A stretch of DNA of 64,000 nt from Cyanidium caldarium (taxonomy: Eukaryota > Rhodophyta > Bangiophyceae > Cyanidiales > Cyanidiaceae): the NCBI GenBank assembly GCA_026184775.1, contig JANCYW010000002.1, forward strand, positions 496,001-560,000. The letters run 5' to 3'. Shown here piece by piece: positions 27,847 through 37,337 of this stretch. Made by a program: the position numbers and the translations under genes. Under the pieces are notes generated by a model, which worked only from the letters and a program-made list of their open reading frames with translations, made no database searches and was not told the origin of the DNA. Position 1 is the stretch's first letter, and each line of letters starts with the position of its first letter.

Positions 27847-29721
27847 ATGGAAACCGGACCTCACAAACGAGTGTTCGATGTACAACTAGACGTTCAGGAG
27901 TTGTTGGCGGTGCCCGACTTGGCTGGCATCTTTCATGTCAAGGGCAAAGCGGTGGTGGTCGGGCTGGTGACCCACTCGGTGCGGTGGCGCGGGTTCACCG
28001 CCGACCGCCCGGTGGAGCAGCACCGGGTGGTGTGGAATGAGGTGTTGCGATTCCGCGCGGTGATGGGCAGTCGTGGCGGACGTCATGAACTGCTGGCGCC
28101 CTACCGATTGTATATGAAAGTGAAGCGCACCATCCCGTACGGGCGCACCAGCCAGACGGTGTGCATCGGCGAGCTGGCGCTGGACTTGTCGCACTACGCG
28201 GGTATGGAGGGCGCTTTCGCCATCAAGATGAAGTTGACGAAATCGCATACCAACGCGGCCTTGCGGTTCGTGTTGGCGATGCGGCAGGTGGCCGGCTCGA
28301 GCACCTTCCAGCGCCATCGCACCGCGCTGAGCATTCTGAGCGCGCAGGTGGTGTCGTCGGTGATGGACGGTGCGTCTGGCGACAGCGCTTTGGACAACGC
28401 GGGCGCCAGCAGCGAGGCGGAGAGTGAGCGCGGAGAGGAGCTGATGCCGGTGTCACGACCAGCACAATATGGGCCGGGCGCGGGGATGGCAGCGGAGACG
28501 GGGCGACACCAGCGGGTGTCATCGTTGGGCGCGCCGCGTTCGCGGTCGCTGCGACACACCGTGAGCATTGGCGATGATATGTTGTTGGGTGGCTCGCGGG
28601 CATCCCGCCGCGGTCGTGACGGGATGGCGGCGGCCGGAGCCGCGGCGTTCCCCGGCTGGGGCGGGAACACCGGCAGCGCCGACGACCACGCCATGGACGT
28701 GTTGGGCGCACTGCAGGCGGCCGGATTCACCATGCCCGGCGAGTTGGAGGAGCAAGAGGAGGCGGCGGCGGAGGAGGCGGAGTTGGCGCGACAGGAGACC
28801 TGTGCAGAGGCATTTGCCGCCGGCGTTCGCGGCACCGCGGAGACGGGACGCGCATCGGAGGAGTCGGATGCCGAATGGACGACGCCTGGCGGCCCGCGGA
28901 TGAGGGTCGCGAGCGGCGAGCTGGCGTCGCCGGTGCCGTCGCCGCGATCAGCGCCGACAGCAGTGCGCCAAAGCGTTGTGCCACGCACGCGACACACCCT
29001 GGGCAGCGCATATGCGCGGCGCTGGCGCAGCGGCAGCGACGAGGAGCCAATGGGGGCAGTATCGCCGCTGCCGCCGCCGCCCTTGATGCCGCCGTCGCCA
29101 CAACGCGATGGACGTCAGCGTTGGATGCCGCGTCGCGCCACCGCCAGCATCGGCGATGTGGCCGATTTGTTGGCGCTGACCGCGTTGGAGGGCGGTATGG
29201 ATCGTCATCTGGGCAGCGGGTTTATAGGGAGTGCGGCGGCGGCGGCGGCGGCACCACGACGTCGACGCGCCCGCCCCAGCAACAGTCGCAGCGGTGGCAG
29301 CGGTGGTGGTAGTGGCGATGCTCGCCTGAACAGCGGCCATTACGCCCTGTGGCAGGTGTTCGACAAGGGCCTCGATCAGCACCTCGCGCAGATGGTGGTG
29401 CGCGCCGCACGCGATGCACATCTGCCCGAGGCGGTGCGTAACACGCGCGTCGATGCCGAGGAGGCGGTGCGGCACGTGCTGGCATATGTATCGCACGTGG
29501 CCAATGCGGAGATCGGCAAGCAGCTGTTGCGGCAGCGACAGGCCCATGACCCGACAGCGGCGGCGGCGGCGGCGCGCGACGAGGGCAGCCTGCGGGACGG
29601 GAGTGATCCGGAGGACGACCTGGCCAAGTTTTGGTTGTCCCAGCTGCAGCAACGACGATTGCGACGGCGACGCGAGTCGCTAGCGCGCAGCAACGCGGAC
29701 GAACGGAGAGGCGATACGTGA
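27847..29721 (+). CDS. NT-C2 domain protein (EEIG1/EHBP1 type)
   Basis: A 624-residue protein that opens with an N-terminal C2 domain of the EEIG1/EHBP1 class at about residues 5-150. Visible are the leading FDVQLDVQELLAVPDL strand, the RVVWNEVLRFRA strand and the IGELALDLSHYAGMEG strand. In relatives this domain binds membranes or cytoskeletal partners. The middle is Ser/Gly/Ala/Arg-rich and probably disordered. The C-terminal ~130 residues are helical and ordered-looking (ALWQVFDKGLDQHLAQMVVR and following), possibly an interaction domain. The frame is open back to 27412 inside tubulin, but the ATG at 27847 starts exactly at the C2 fold. The cellular role is unknown. Confidence 0.75.
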   Translation: METGPHKRVFDVQLDVQELLAVPDLAGIFHVKGKAVVVGLVTHSVRWRGFTADRPVEQHRVVWNEVLRFRAVMGSRGGRHELLAPYRLYMKVKRTIPYGRTSQTVCIGELALDLSHYAGMEGAFAIKMKLTKSHTNAALRFVLAMRQVAGSSTFQRHRTALSILSAQVVSSVMDGASGDSALDNAGASSEAESERGEELMPVSRPAQYGPGAGMAAETGRHQRVSSLGAPRSRSLRHTVSIGDDMLLGGSRASRRGRDGMAAAGAAAFPGWGGNTGSADDHAMDVLGALQAAGFTMPGELEEQEEAAAEEAELARQETCAEAFAAGVRGTAETGRASEESDAEWTTPGGPRMRVASGELASPVPSPRSAPTAVRQSVVPRTRHTLGSAYARRWRSGSDEEPMGAVSPLPPPPLMPPSPQRDGRQRWMPRRATASIGDVADLLALTALEGGMDRHLGSGFIGSAAAAAAAPRRRRARPSNSRSGGSGGGSGDARLNSGHYALWQVFDKGLDQHLAQMVVRAARDAHLPEAVRNTRVDAEEAVRHVLAYVSHVANAEIGKQLLRQRQAHDPTAAAAAARDEGSLRDGSDPEDDLAKFWLSQLQQRRLRRRRESLARSNADERRGDT

Positions 29722-29757
29722 GGGGACGGCCGGAGATGGATACATCGCTGCGGTCTT

Positions 29758-31284
29758 TTACGGTGGGGAATTCGGGGCGGTGGGGTAGCGCAGCAGGCGC
29801 CGTAGCGCGTCCCGGACGGGTGACGGTTTGCGGTACGCCATGTCATCGTCGTCGCTGTCGACATGGAGGGTCGGCAGCGACTCCCCGAAGGTCTCCGCAA
29901 TCCAAGCGCGACACCCGCTCACGTTGTCCATCAAGTCGCGCAGCAGCATCGACTCGAGGGCGGTGGCCGGGCGCGACCGACCGTAACGGGCGAAGATCGA
30001 CGTGAGCGCCGCATCCAACTGCGCCAACCGCTGTGCAATGCGCGTCAGGCGCCGCTGCACCACCCCGTACCGATCCTCGGCGCGGCTGTGTCGCGCCACG
30101 GCCGCCATACCCACCACCGCATACCTGACCGCCGCCAGAGCATAGGCCACGGAGGACGCAGTGGAAGTGCGCGATCGATCATGTGGCCGCGGGCATCGCT
30201 GTGGCCATAATGTCGTGAGAGCGTCCGGGTCGATGATGTCCAAACACAAGTCCAACAACGGCAGCAGCACGGCACCGCGGGCATTCGCGAATAGCGCGGC
30301 GCGGCGAAGCGGAGAGGCGCACGCGGCCGTCTGCCAGTCGAACAGCGCGTGCAGGAACATGTCCCGATGGCCGTGCCGCACGCTCTGCTGCAACACCGCC
30401 AACAGTGATGCTTCGGGTATAAACGAGGAGCCCGAAGCGCAGGCGCGCTGCAGGGCCCACAGCTCGGGCGGTACGCTTGCGCGCGATGCTGGCGACGACG
30501 TCTGCATCGGCGGGTCCGGAAGCAAGACGGTGGTGAACGATTCCGGCTGTGAGCTCGACAGCCGCACCACCAGCAATGACCACGCCCACGAGGCGGACGC
30601 CAGCACCAGCAGGAGTACGAAGCGCAGCATGGGAAGGGCGTACAGCGGTCGCCAAAGCAGGGACACTGCCGCATAATAAGCGGTGCCTGTTGCGGTCCAC
30701 CATTGGACGTGGGTGGCGTACGTCGGTGCTTGATCCAACAAACGCTCTATCACGCCGTATCGTGCGGTGGGAAACAGGAGCATCCACCACTGGCGGCGGT
30801 GGGCGGCGTACCCGCACATGCCGCCCAGCACGGCGCCGTGCAACGTCAGCGCCACCTGGCTGACGAGGCCCTGTCGGATGCTGGCGTGCCCGAGGCGCGC
30901 CACGGCATGCGCATGCAATGCGGCAATAGCCGCCAGCGCCGCCCCACTTTGTACGGACCGACGGCGATGGGGCACGGCGTACAGTCGCAAGCAGCGATGC
31001 ATGCTGTAGGCGGCGGCGCAAGTGCAGACGACGTGCAACCACCACCACAGCGGCTGTACGCCGCCAGTAAGCCATTGCACCATACCGCCCAACGCACCGC
31101 TGCCGAGGGCTATCAGGGTGAGCGCCCGCGTCACCCGGCGTCGACGTAGAAAGCGCACCCAATCGACGTACGCTGCCTCCACCGGGTCCGCCGGCGCTCG
31201 TCTTCCGGATAGGCGAGCACCCGCATCAACTCGGGAATGATCCCTGGTGTGCCGGGTGGCGTCGAGAGACGCGTCGCCCATCAT
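29758..31284 (-). CDS. Six-segment membrane protein, tentatively NDC1-like nucleoporin
   Basis: A 508-residue protein with about six hydrophobic segments in its first ~260 residues (for example ALTLIALGSGALGGMVQWL, PLWWWLHVVCTCAAAYS and LRFVLLLVLASASWAWSLLV). A soluble helical C-terminal half follows, ending in a DDDD-containing tail. Six membrane helices followed by a cytoplasmic domain is the plan of NDC1, the transmembrane nucleoporin. The stretch after the last helix (SQPESFTTVLLPDPP, then helices with LLAVLQQSVRHGHRDMF) is reminiscent of it. This is a weak, layout-based assignment. The frame continues upstream through a minisatellite; the ATG at 31284 avoids translating it. Confidence 0.45.
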   Translation of the reverse strand: MMGDASLDATRHTRDHSRVDAGARLSGRRAPADPVEAAYVDWVRFLRRRRVTRALTLIALGSGALGGMVQWLTGGVQPLWWWLHVVCTCAAAYSMHRCLRLYAVPHRRRSVQSGAALAAIAALHAHAVARLGHASIRQGLVSQVALTLHGAVLGGMCGYAAHRRQWWMLLFPTARYGVIERLLDQAPTYATHVQWWTATGTAYYAAVSLLWRPLYALPMLRFVLLLVLASASWAWSLLVVRLSSSQPESFTTVLLPDPPMQTSSPASRASVPPELWALQRACASGSSFIPEASLLAVLQQSVRHGHRDMFLHALFDWQTAACASPLRRAALFANARGAVLLPLLDLCLDIIDPDALTTLWPQRCPRPHDRSRTSTASSVAYALAAVRYAVVGMAAVARHSRAEDRYGVVQRRLTRIAQRLAQLDAALTSIFARYGRSRPATALESMLLRDLMDNVSGCRAWIAETFGESLPTLHVDSDDDDMAYRKPSPVRDALRRLLRYPTAPNSPP

Positions 31285-31867
31285 GTCGATGCGGCGGGGC
31301 GATTCCAGTGCGCTCGACGCGGCCTCTCCCGGAGCGGTTCCCGCAGCACGATCAAAACAACCAGACTTGCAGTTCTTCTCGTGCTCTACGAAGACGTCCC
31401 GCAACGTCGTCCTCCACAACTGGACTCGCCACCGAGACGCGACAACAGGATCGCTTCCCGTCCTCCACAACTGGACTCGCCACCGAGACGCGACAACAGG
31501 GTCGCTTCCCGTCCTCCACAACTGGACTCGCCACCGAGACGCGACAACAGGGTCGCTTCCCGTCCTCCACAACTGGACTCGCCACCGAGACGCGACAACA
31601 GGGTCGCTTCCCGTCCTCCACAACTGGACTCGCCACCGAGACGCGACAACAGGGTCGCTTCCCGCGCGCGCGTCACGTCGTCGACGAGTCGCGCTTGACG
31701 CCGTTCGACCCTCACGGCACGGCCGGCGCGGTGCACGACGCCATCGACAACGTCTTCGCGCCCGTCCACCACCGCATCCCTCTCATCAAGGAGACGCAAC
31801 GGGCAAGCGCAGTGTCTGCGCAGTCATTGTGGTCGCTTCGCAACGGTCGAGCTGGCTCGGTTCGGTG
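31285..31867. promoter_or_regulatory. Shared upstream region of the NDC1-like and PWWP-TFIIS genes
   Basis: About 580 bp between two divergent genes, nearly half of it a tandem minisatellite at 31408-31662. Both coding frames stay open through it, so either protein could in principle carry a repetitive N-terminal extension. I see no other gene. Confidence 0.45.
31408..31662. repeat. Minisatellite: five tandem 51-bp copies
   Basis: The copies begin at 31408, 31459, 31510, 31561 and 31612. They appear identical except that the first has A where the others have G near the end of the unit (AGGATCG versus AGGGTCG). The unit is 17 codons long and contains no stop in several frames on both strands, so the open frames across it are a by-product of the repeat. 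Confidence 0.95.
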
Positions 31868-34009
31868 ATGAAGTGGCGGCCGGCGTTGGGCTCGTTCGTG
31901 TGGGCCAAACTGCCCTCGTACCCGTGGTGGCCGGGTATCGTCGCGGTCGACCCACAAGGCGTGTATCAGAAGGGCAGCAGATACAACGTGAACTTTTATA
32001 ACGACACACAGCATGCCTGGGTCAAGGTGCAGCAGATAGTGCCGTACGCCTCGAACCGCGACTTGCGCGTGAAGTCGACGCACCGGTTGTACGCGCAGGT
32101 GTGTCGGGCGATGGAGGAGGCCGAGGCGGACGGAGCGCTACTGCAATTGGCGGAAGAAGAGGAGAAGAAGAAGGAGGTGGTGGTGGTGGAGGGTGCGTTG
32201 GTGAATGGGGCCGAGGGCGCGGCTAGCGGTGACGCGGGGGCGCCGGTCAGTGCCGACGTTTTGGGCGCCGAGCGTCTCGCCGCGTCCGGCGCCCCGCCGG
32301 AGAGGAAAAAGGCGCTCAAGCAGAAACGCAAGATTCCGGCCACGACGGCGGCCGCAGCAGCGTCCGACTCGGACGGCACGGAGAGCGCGGCGGCGTCGGA
32401 GGAGGAAGCGAGCAGTGCCAGCAGCGCTGTCGAGCAGGATGACGACGAGGAGTACATGGGGGAGGGGCGACGGCCGGGGTCTCGCGCTACCGCCGCGGCG
32501 CCGCCATCGGCCGAATCGTGGTCGGAGCGCGACATCAGCGGCAGCGATGCGGAGCGTCAACGCCGCGGACGAGCACCCACCGCTCACCGCCCGGTTGCCG
32601 ATGTGAGCGCGCCGCCAAGGGATCTTCGCGCCGGGCCACCGCCCAAGCGCGCCCGCTCCAGCGACAGTCGCACCCTATCGACGCTGCAACAGCAAAACGC
32701 CCACTTACGGGCACGGGTGGCGCAGCTGGAGCGCAAACTGGAACGGTATCCGCCACCACCGCCGGAGCCGCGCCACCTCACCCGTGAGCACATCCGCGAC
32801 ACCGCCGTCGGTTTTGCGGTGCACAAGTCGATCGGAGCGGAGGATCTGTCGCGTCTGGTGCACGCGCTGCATCAGAGCGCCCAGCTGCTCAGCGATCTGC
32901 ACGGCGAGTACCAGTCGCAGTGCGGAGGGTATCGCGAGCTGGCCGGTCGATTGCAGGACGCGCGCGTCGCCGTGCAACACGCGGCCGAGGCGTACGAGAA
33001 GGAGGAGCTGCGCATCGCCATGCAGTTGACCGAGCTGCTCAAGTACAATGTGTCGCTGGAGGTGTTGCGGGAGAGCCGCGCCGGCAAACCGATCAAGGCG
33101 CTGGGAAAGTTGCTGGCCAGTCAGAGCGCGGTGATCGGCAAGCTGGTGGAGGAGGTGGTGGGCAAGTGGAAAGACGTGGTCGCCCGCGAACAACAACAAC
33201 AACAACAACAGGAAAAGAAGGAGGAGGTGGTGGCGACAACGGGTGGTGCTCGTGTCGAGAGTGCCGCTCCGATGGCAGGTGACGATGCGTCACCAACCAC
33301 GAATGAGGCGCCGGCGGTGATAACGGCATCGCCGGAGCAGAGCGTGGCGGCGGAGGCGGTAGAGAGCCGTCCTCGTGAGCCGTCTCCTCTCGCGCCTTCG
33401 CTTCCGACGACGGCGCCGATACCCACCCACACCATCCGCCTGCCGTTGCCACCGGGCAAACGCGGCGACATTGTGCGCTCGCTGTGTGAAGTGTTCGATA
33501 CGGGCAACGACGGCGATGGTGAGGACGCCGATTCGAGCGCCATCGTTGCCGCTGCGGATGTCCCTCGCGACGCGTCGCGCCTCTCGCAGACCACCCTGGT
33601 GCAATCGATGTGTATCGATATCGAAAAGGCTATCAACGCCAAGTATTCGTTCGACTTTGCGCGGCCGGATTACAGCACCAAGTATCGCGACCTGAAAGCC
33701 AATCTGCGCCGCAACGCCGCACTGCGCCTGCGCCTGCTGCACCAGGAGCTGGCCCCGGCGCAATTGGTGGAATGGAGCGCCGACGAACTGAAGACCGACG
33801 AGGCGCGCGAGCGCGAGGCGCAGATCGCCGAGCGCATGCTCTTCGACAAGCAGCGCGGCGTGATGCAGACCGCCAGCACCGACCAGTTTCGCTGCGGCAA
33901 GTGCGGCCGGCGCGAGTGCACCTACTTTCAGATGCAGACGCGCTCGGCGGACGAACCCATGACCACCTTTGTCACCTGTGTGCACTGCGGCAATCGGTGG
34001 AAGTGCTGA
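31868..34009 (+). CDS. PWWP-domain TFIIS (RNA polymerase II elongation factor) fusion
   Basis: A 713-residue protein with four modules. An N-terminal PWWP domain occupies about residues 1-80 (SFVWAKLPSYPWWPG, then NFYNDTQHAWVKVQQIVPY), a reader fold for methylated H3K36. A TFIIS N-terminal (LW/TND) helical bundle lies at about 300-440. The TFIIS central domain starts about 570 (SMCIDIEKAINAKYSFDF). The C-terminal zinc ribbon at 674-713 has C676, C679, C704 and C707 and the RNA-cleavage hairpin RSADEP at 692-697 with both acidic residues intact. It should rescue backtracked polymerase and may be targeted to transcribed chromatin. Long acidic, Gln-rich linkers separate modules. PWWP-TFIIS proteins are known from trypanosomes. 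Confidence 0.93.
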   Translation: MKWRPALGSFVWAKLPSYPWWPGIVAVDPQGVYQKGSRYNVNFYNDTQHAWVKVQQIVPYASNRDLRVKSTHRLYAQVCRAMEEAEADGALLQLAEEEEKKKEVVVVEGALVNGAEGAASGDAGAPVSADVLGAERLAASGAPPERKKALKQKRKIPATTAAAAASDSDGTESAAASEEEASSASSAVEQDDDEEYMGEGRRPGSRATAAAPPSAESWSERDISGSDAERQRRGRAPTAHRPVADVSAPPRDLRAGPPPKRARSSDSRTLSTLQQQNAHLRARVAQLERKLERYPPPPPEPRHLTREHIRDTAVGFAVHKSIGAEDLSRLVHALHQSAQLLSDLHGEYQSQCGGYRELAGRLQDARVAVQHAAEAYEKEELRIAMQLTELLKYNVSLEVLRESRAGKPIKALGKLLASQSAVIGKLVEEVVGKWKDVVAREQQQQQQQEKKEEVVATTGGARVESAAPMAGDDASPTTNEAPAVITASPEQSVAAEAVESRPREPSPLAPSLPTTAPIPTHTIRLPLPPGKRGDIVRSLCEVFDTGNDGDGEDADSSAIVAAADVPRDASRLSQTTLVQSMCIDIEKAINAKYSFDFARPDYSTKYRDLKANLRRNAALRLRLLHQELAPAQLVEWSADELKTDEAREREAQIAERMLFDKQRGVMQTASTDQFRCGKCGRRECTYFQMQTRSADEPMTTFVTCVHCGNRWKC

Positions 34010-34093
34010 GGTAGCGTGGGATAAAAGCTGGGGCACGCTGGGTGTTTGACGGTGGGCACGATCACATACGCGCGCACTCGACGCTCCGGTCTT

Positions 34094-34657
34094 TTAGGAT
34101 CCTCGTGGCAACTCCTGCACTGGGTGGCCGCCGAGCACCGGCCGCTGCCGCACCGGATATCCGTCGAGGATGATGAGCGCGTGGCCGAGGGCGGCCGGGC
34201 CGCTTTCATCGACGAGGCGCTCCCGTGCCTGCGCCATCGCGTCCACCCAGTAGGCGACGTTGAAGCGCGCCTGCTGCATGTCTTTGTCGCCGAGCTTGTG
34301 GCAGTCGCGCAGGATCATCAACACGTTCAGCCGACACACCCGTTGCAGCACGGCGGCGGCGTATTCCCACAGCTGGCTGGTGTGCGCGGCGTCGGCGACG
34401 GTGTGGGGCAGCGGTGGCGCGTCGTGTTGTGTCCGCGGTACTTGGGCGCGCAACTGATTCAGGCAGCGCCAGATTTCCTTCTCGGACAGTCGGCTGTCGT
34501 TCCATTTGCCGACGGCGAACTCGATCGGCTGCAGGGGCACGGAGGCGGACAGAGCGGTGGCAATGTCGGCGGCGGTGGCATTGCGCGGCGCGGCGTACAG
34601 CCATCCGTCAGCAGTCCGGGCGGTTGGCGCTGAAGACGCGACGGTCGCGGGCGTTGA

Positions 34658-34691
<34 letters not shown>

Positions 34692-35488
34692 GGTGGTGTG
34701 CGTTGGGGCGGTGAAGCAGCAGCGGCTGTCGGGGCCGATGGCGGCAGTGGTGCATCGCGTGGTCTCGAAGTGGTGGCATGGGGCAGCCGACGCATTCGCA
34801 GCTTCGGGGCAACGCCTTCCATCTCGTCTGCCCAATCCAGGGAGGCGGCCGGGCGCGGCAGCGTGGTCGTCGCGGTCGGGGCCCCGGAGGTGCTGCTTGG
34901 CGGCGGCGGCGGCGGCGGCGGCGTTGCAGCATCCGGCGCGACACCACACGCCTCACACGGCTTGCGGGCCAGTTCACGCACTCGATGCTGCAGCGTCTGT
35001 ATTTGCGATTCGGATCGGTCGAGTTCGGTTTGGAGTCGCTCGCACTCCAACCGCGACTTGGCCACCGCCGCCCGCAACGCATATAGCTCGGCGGAGGCGG
35101 CCGCGGAGTTGTTGCTGGGTAGAGGCGGTTGCGGAGCGTGGCGATGTGCAGTGGCAACGTCATTGGGTGTCGGCGCGCCGCCGTGGTGAGCTTCAGCACC
35201 CCGCGCACGCCGTCGTCGCTGGTGCTGGTGCGATGGATGGCATGCGCGCCGTCGCTCGGCACTTGCTCCGTCGCCGCCCACCAACTCCGTGTCGTACTCG
35301 GTGCCCCGCAAACCGCCACTCGCTGTGGCTGCTGCTGCTGCTGCTGCTGCTGCCGCCGCCCGCGACGCGCCTTTACCACGCTGCACCCGCGACCAGCGAT
35401 GACCCGCCGACTCGCCGCCGCCGCCGCCGCCGTGCTGTGGTCGACCGCCACCATCACCGCCTGCCCCCGGCGGTGCCCCTCCCGACAT
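34094..35488 (-). CDS. Unrecognised protein with coiled coil and Ala/Pro/Ser homopolymer runs
   Basis: A 464-residue protein I cannot assign. A Gly-rich start with a poly-Ala run (about eleven) leads to a coiled coil near residues 135-180 (LYALRAAVAKSRLECERLQ with heptad leucines) and a CEAC motif. Next come Pro and Ser runs, then an ordered-looking C-terminal ~130 residues with many Trp, Leu and Arg (KWNDSRLSEKEIWRCLNQL; VLMILRDCHKLGDKDMQQA). The C-terminal part is probably the functional domain. The homopolymers coincide with triplet repeats in the DNA. It is convergent with TFIIS and divergent from the ClpS gene. Its reality rests on the long frame and the clean ATG at 35488. Confidence 0.65.
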
Positions 35489-35847
35489 GACACCTCACCC
35501 GCACATACACACCGCACCCGCACTCCAGTGTGCCTATAGAGGGAAAACGGAGCTGGGAGTCGTCCTAGAAGAATGAGGTGGTGGGCGTTCCCGGCGACAT
35601 GAACGCGGCAGACGCGACGGCAATTCGCCGTCCGGGATGTCCGCGATCGATCGATGGCGTGATCGATCGATCGGCATCGTCGCCGATCTTCTCGCGACAC
35701 GGAGCGGCACACGCCCGAACAGCGCGGGCGCGCGACGATAGGGCGGTAAGGCGCTCCCAGTGCGCTACCGACGCTCAGCGAGTGGACGTCAAGAATTCAT
35801 ACCGTGACCGACTGCTTTGGTGGCGATATTGGTTGGAGTGGAAGGCC
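35489..35847. other. Upstream region between the unknown coiled-coil gene and ClpS
   Basis: About 360 bp. The ClpS frame is open from 35578 (GTG), with an ATG at 35599, but nothing conserved is visible before the chosen start. It contains clustered CGATCGATCG-type palindromic strings near 35646-35672. No gene is supported. Confidence 0.35.
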
Positions 35848-36372
35848 ATGGCGAGCGGGTGTGTTGGTCGTTGTTGTTTTGTGACGGTCACGCTGCCGCG
35901 GGGGGCGGTGGGACGTGGACGGGGAGCGACCAACGGCGTCACCTCTCCGTGGTCCGGACAAGGGGTGGCGTTGGGGATTGGCGCCCCATCACAACCACCG
36001 CCGCGACGGACGGCGGTGTTCTCCGGTTGGCGTATGATAGAAAAGCCGTCGTTCACCCCATCGAGCGGCGGGGCGGCGGTGTTGGAGCGGCCGACGGTGG
36101 CCGACACCCCGACGACCAAACGAAAAGTGGACCCGGGCAAAAAGTACAAATTGTTGTTGTTCAACGACGACTTTAATACTCGCGACCACGTGACGCAGGC
36201 GTTGTTGCGGCGCATACCGGGGTTGTCGCGGGCGGACGCGCGCGCCATCATGCACAAGGCGCACACCACGGGTATGGCTGTCGTCGGCATCTGGGTTTTT
36301 GAGTTGGCGGAGGCGTACTGCGACCTGTTGCGTGGCGAGGGCCTCGTGTCAGATATCGAGCCAAGCGATTAA
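35848..36372 (+). CDS. CLPS: Plastid ClpS adaptor (N-degron recognition)
   Basis: A 174-residue ClpS. The conserved domain is the last ~80 residues: YKLLLFNDDFNTRDHVTQAL, the AIMHKAHTTGMAVVG motif and ELAEAYCDLLRGEGL. ClpS binds N-degron substrates through its LLFNDD pocket and hands them to the Clp protease chaperone. The first ~85 residues (MASGCVGRCCFVTVTLPRG and basic/Gly-rich sequence) look like a plastid transit peptide, as in plant ClpS1. It is convergent with the SDR gene, with 176 bp between the stops. Confidence 0.92.
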   Translation: MASGCVGRCCFVTVTLPRGAVGRGRGATNGVTSPWSGQGVALGIGAPSQPPPRRTAVFSGWRMIEKPSFTPSSGGAAVLERPTVADTPTTKRKVDPGKKYKLLLFNDDFNTRDHVTQALLRRIPGLSRADARAIMHKAHTTGMAVVGIWVFELAEAYCDLLRGEGLVSDIEPSD

Positions 36373-36548
36373 AGAGAGAGAGGCAGTATCGGACGGAGTG
36401 GTCGGGCCGGCCGCGCTGGGAATGGGGTTCGGTGGGATGCCGTGGCAGCGGCACGTCCACCACAGTGCAATCCGTGCATGCTCTGTAAAGGTCACGGCAT
36501 CAGGCCTGGTACCGAAAGCGACATCGGCTTTCCACTCGCTTTATCGGT

Positions 36549-37337
36549 TCAGGCACGCTGTTGCGACAGCAGGCTGCTCAGCCCGCCATCCACCGCCAGC
36601 GTCTGGCCGGTGATGAACGGGTTCTCGAGTAGGGACACCAGCGCGGCCGCCACCTCCTCCGGCTGGCCAATGCGCCCGAGTGCGTGCATTCCCTCGCTGG
36701 CTCGCTTGGCGGCCGGCTTGTCGGTGATGAATTTCGCCATGGGCGTGTCGGTCAGCCCGGGCGCTATGCAATTCACGCGTATATTCTGCGGCGCGTACGA
36801 AGCCGCCGCACTGCGGGCCATGCCTTCCACTCCCGCCTTGGCCGCGGCCACCGCCTCGTGCTGCGGCAGGCCATGCGAAGCTACCGCACTGGAACACAAC
36901 ACCACGCTGCCGCCGCGCTCTCCATTCGCACTCCCTTTCTGACGCGCCATCTGTTTGCAAGCGGCGCGCAGCACCAGAAACGCCGTCCACGTGTTCATCT
37001 TCCAGGTGTCTCGAAACTGTTCGTCGGTAGTGGCGTGCAATGGCCGCAACAGGATCGAACCGACACAGTGAGCCACGCGATCCACCCGACCGAATCGCTC
37101 CACCGCCTTGGCGAACACCTCATCCACTGCAGTGGCGTCCGTAGCGTCGCACGGCAGCAGCTCGGGCTCGTGGCTCACGTCGGACCCGGTGGCCGACAGC
37201 TGCTCGTTCAGCTGTCGCAGCCGCGGTAGTGAACGCGACGACAACGCCAAGAGATGTCCCCGTTGACACAGCATTCGGGCCGTGTGGGATCCGATACCAC
37301 CCGTCGCCCCGAATATGAGCGACACTGGCGCCGACAT
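36549..37337 (-). CDS. Atypical short-chain dehydrogenase/reductase without the catalytic tyrosine
   Basis: A 262-residue SDR with a good NAD(P) site (GATGGIG at 10-16), the CSSAVASHG serine strand (S149-S150) and the IRVNCIAPGLTDTPM block that follows the active site in classical SDRs. The catalytic YxxxK is altered: K167 is present but position 163 is valine (HEAVAAAKAGVEG). I recall bacterial and algal SDRs with the same HEA(I/V)AAAK pattern, so this is probably a subfamily trait and not damage. The substrate is unknown. The ATG at 37337 starts right at the Rossmann fold; the frame is open upstream to 37523. Confidence 0.82.
   Translation of the reverse strand: MSAPVSLIFGATGGIGSHTARMLCQRGHLLALSSRSLPRLRQLNEQLSATGSDVSHEPELLPCDATDATAVDEVFAKAVERFGRVDRVAHCVGSILLRPLHATTDEQFRDTWKMNTWTAFLVLRAACKQMARQKGSANGERGGSVVLCSSAVASHGLPQHEAVAAAKAGVEGMARSAAASYAPQNIRVNCIAPGLTDTPMAKFITDKPAAKRASEGMHALGRIGQPEEVAAALVSLLENPFITGQTLAVDGGLSSLLSQQRA

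Noticed and set aside
31408-31662. Regular tandem repeats that could suggest a CRISPR array
   Set aside because: The 51-bp units are contiguous with no unique spacers, and the context is eukaryotic. It is a minisatellite.
31247-31867. N-terminal extension of the TFIIS gene through the minisatellite
   Set aside because: The PWWP domain starts cleanly at the ATG at 31868. The open frame upstream is explained by a stop-free repeat whose unit is a multiple of three.
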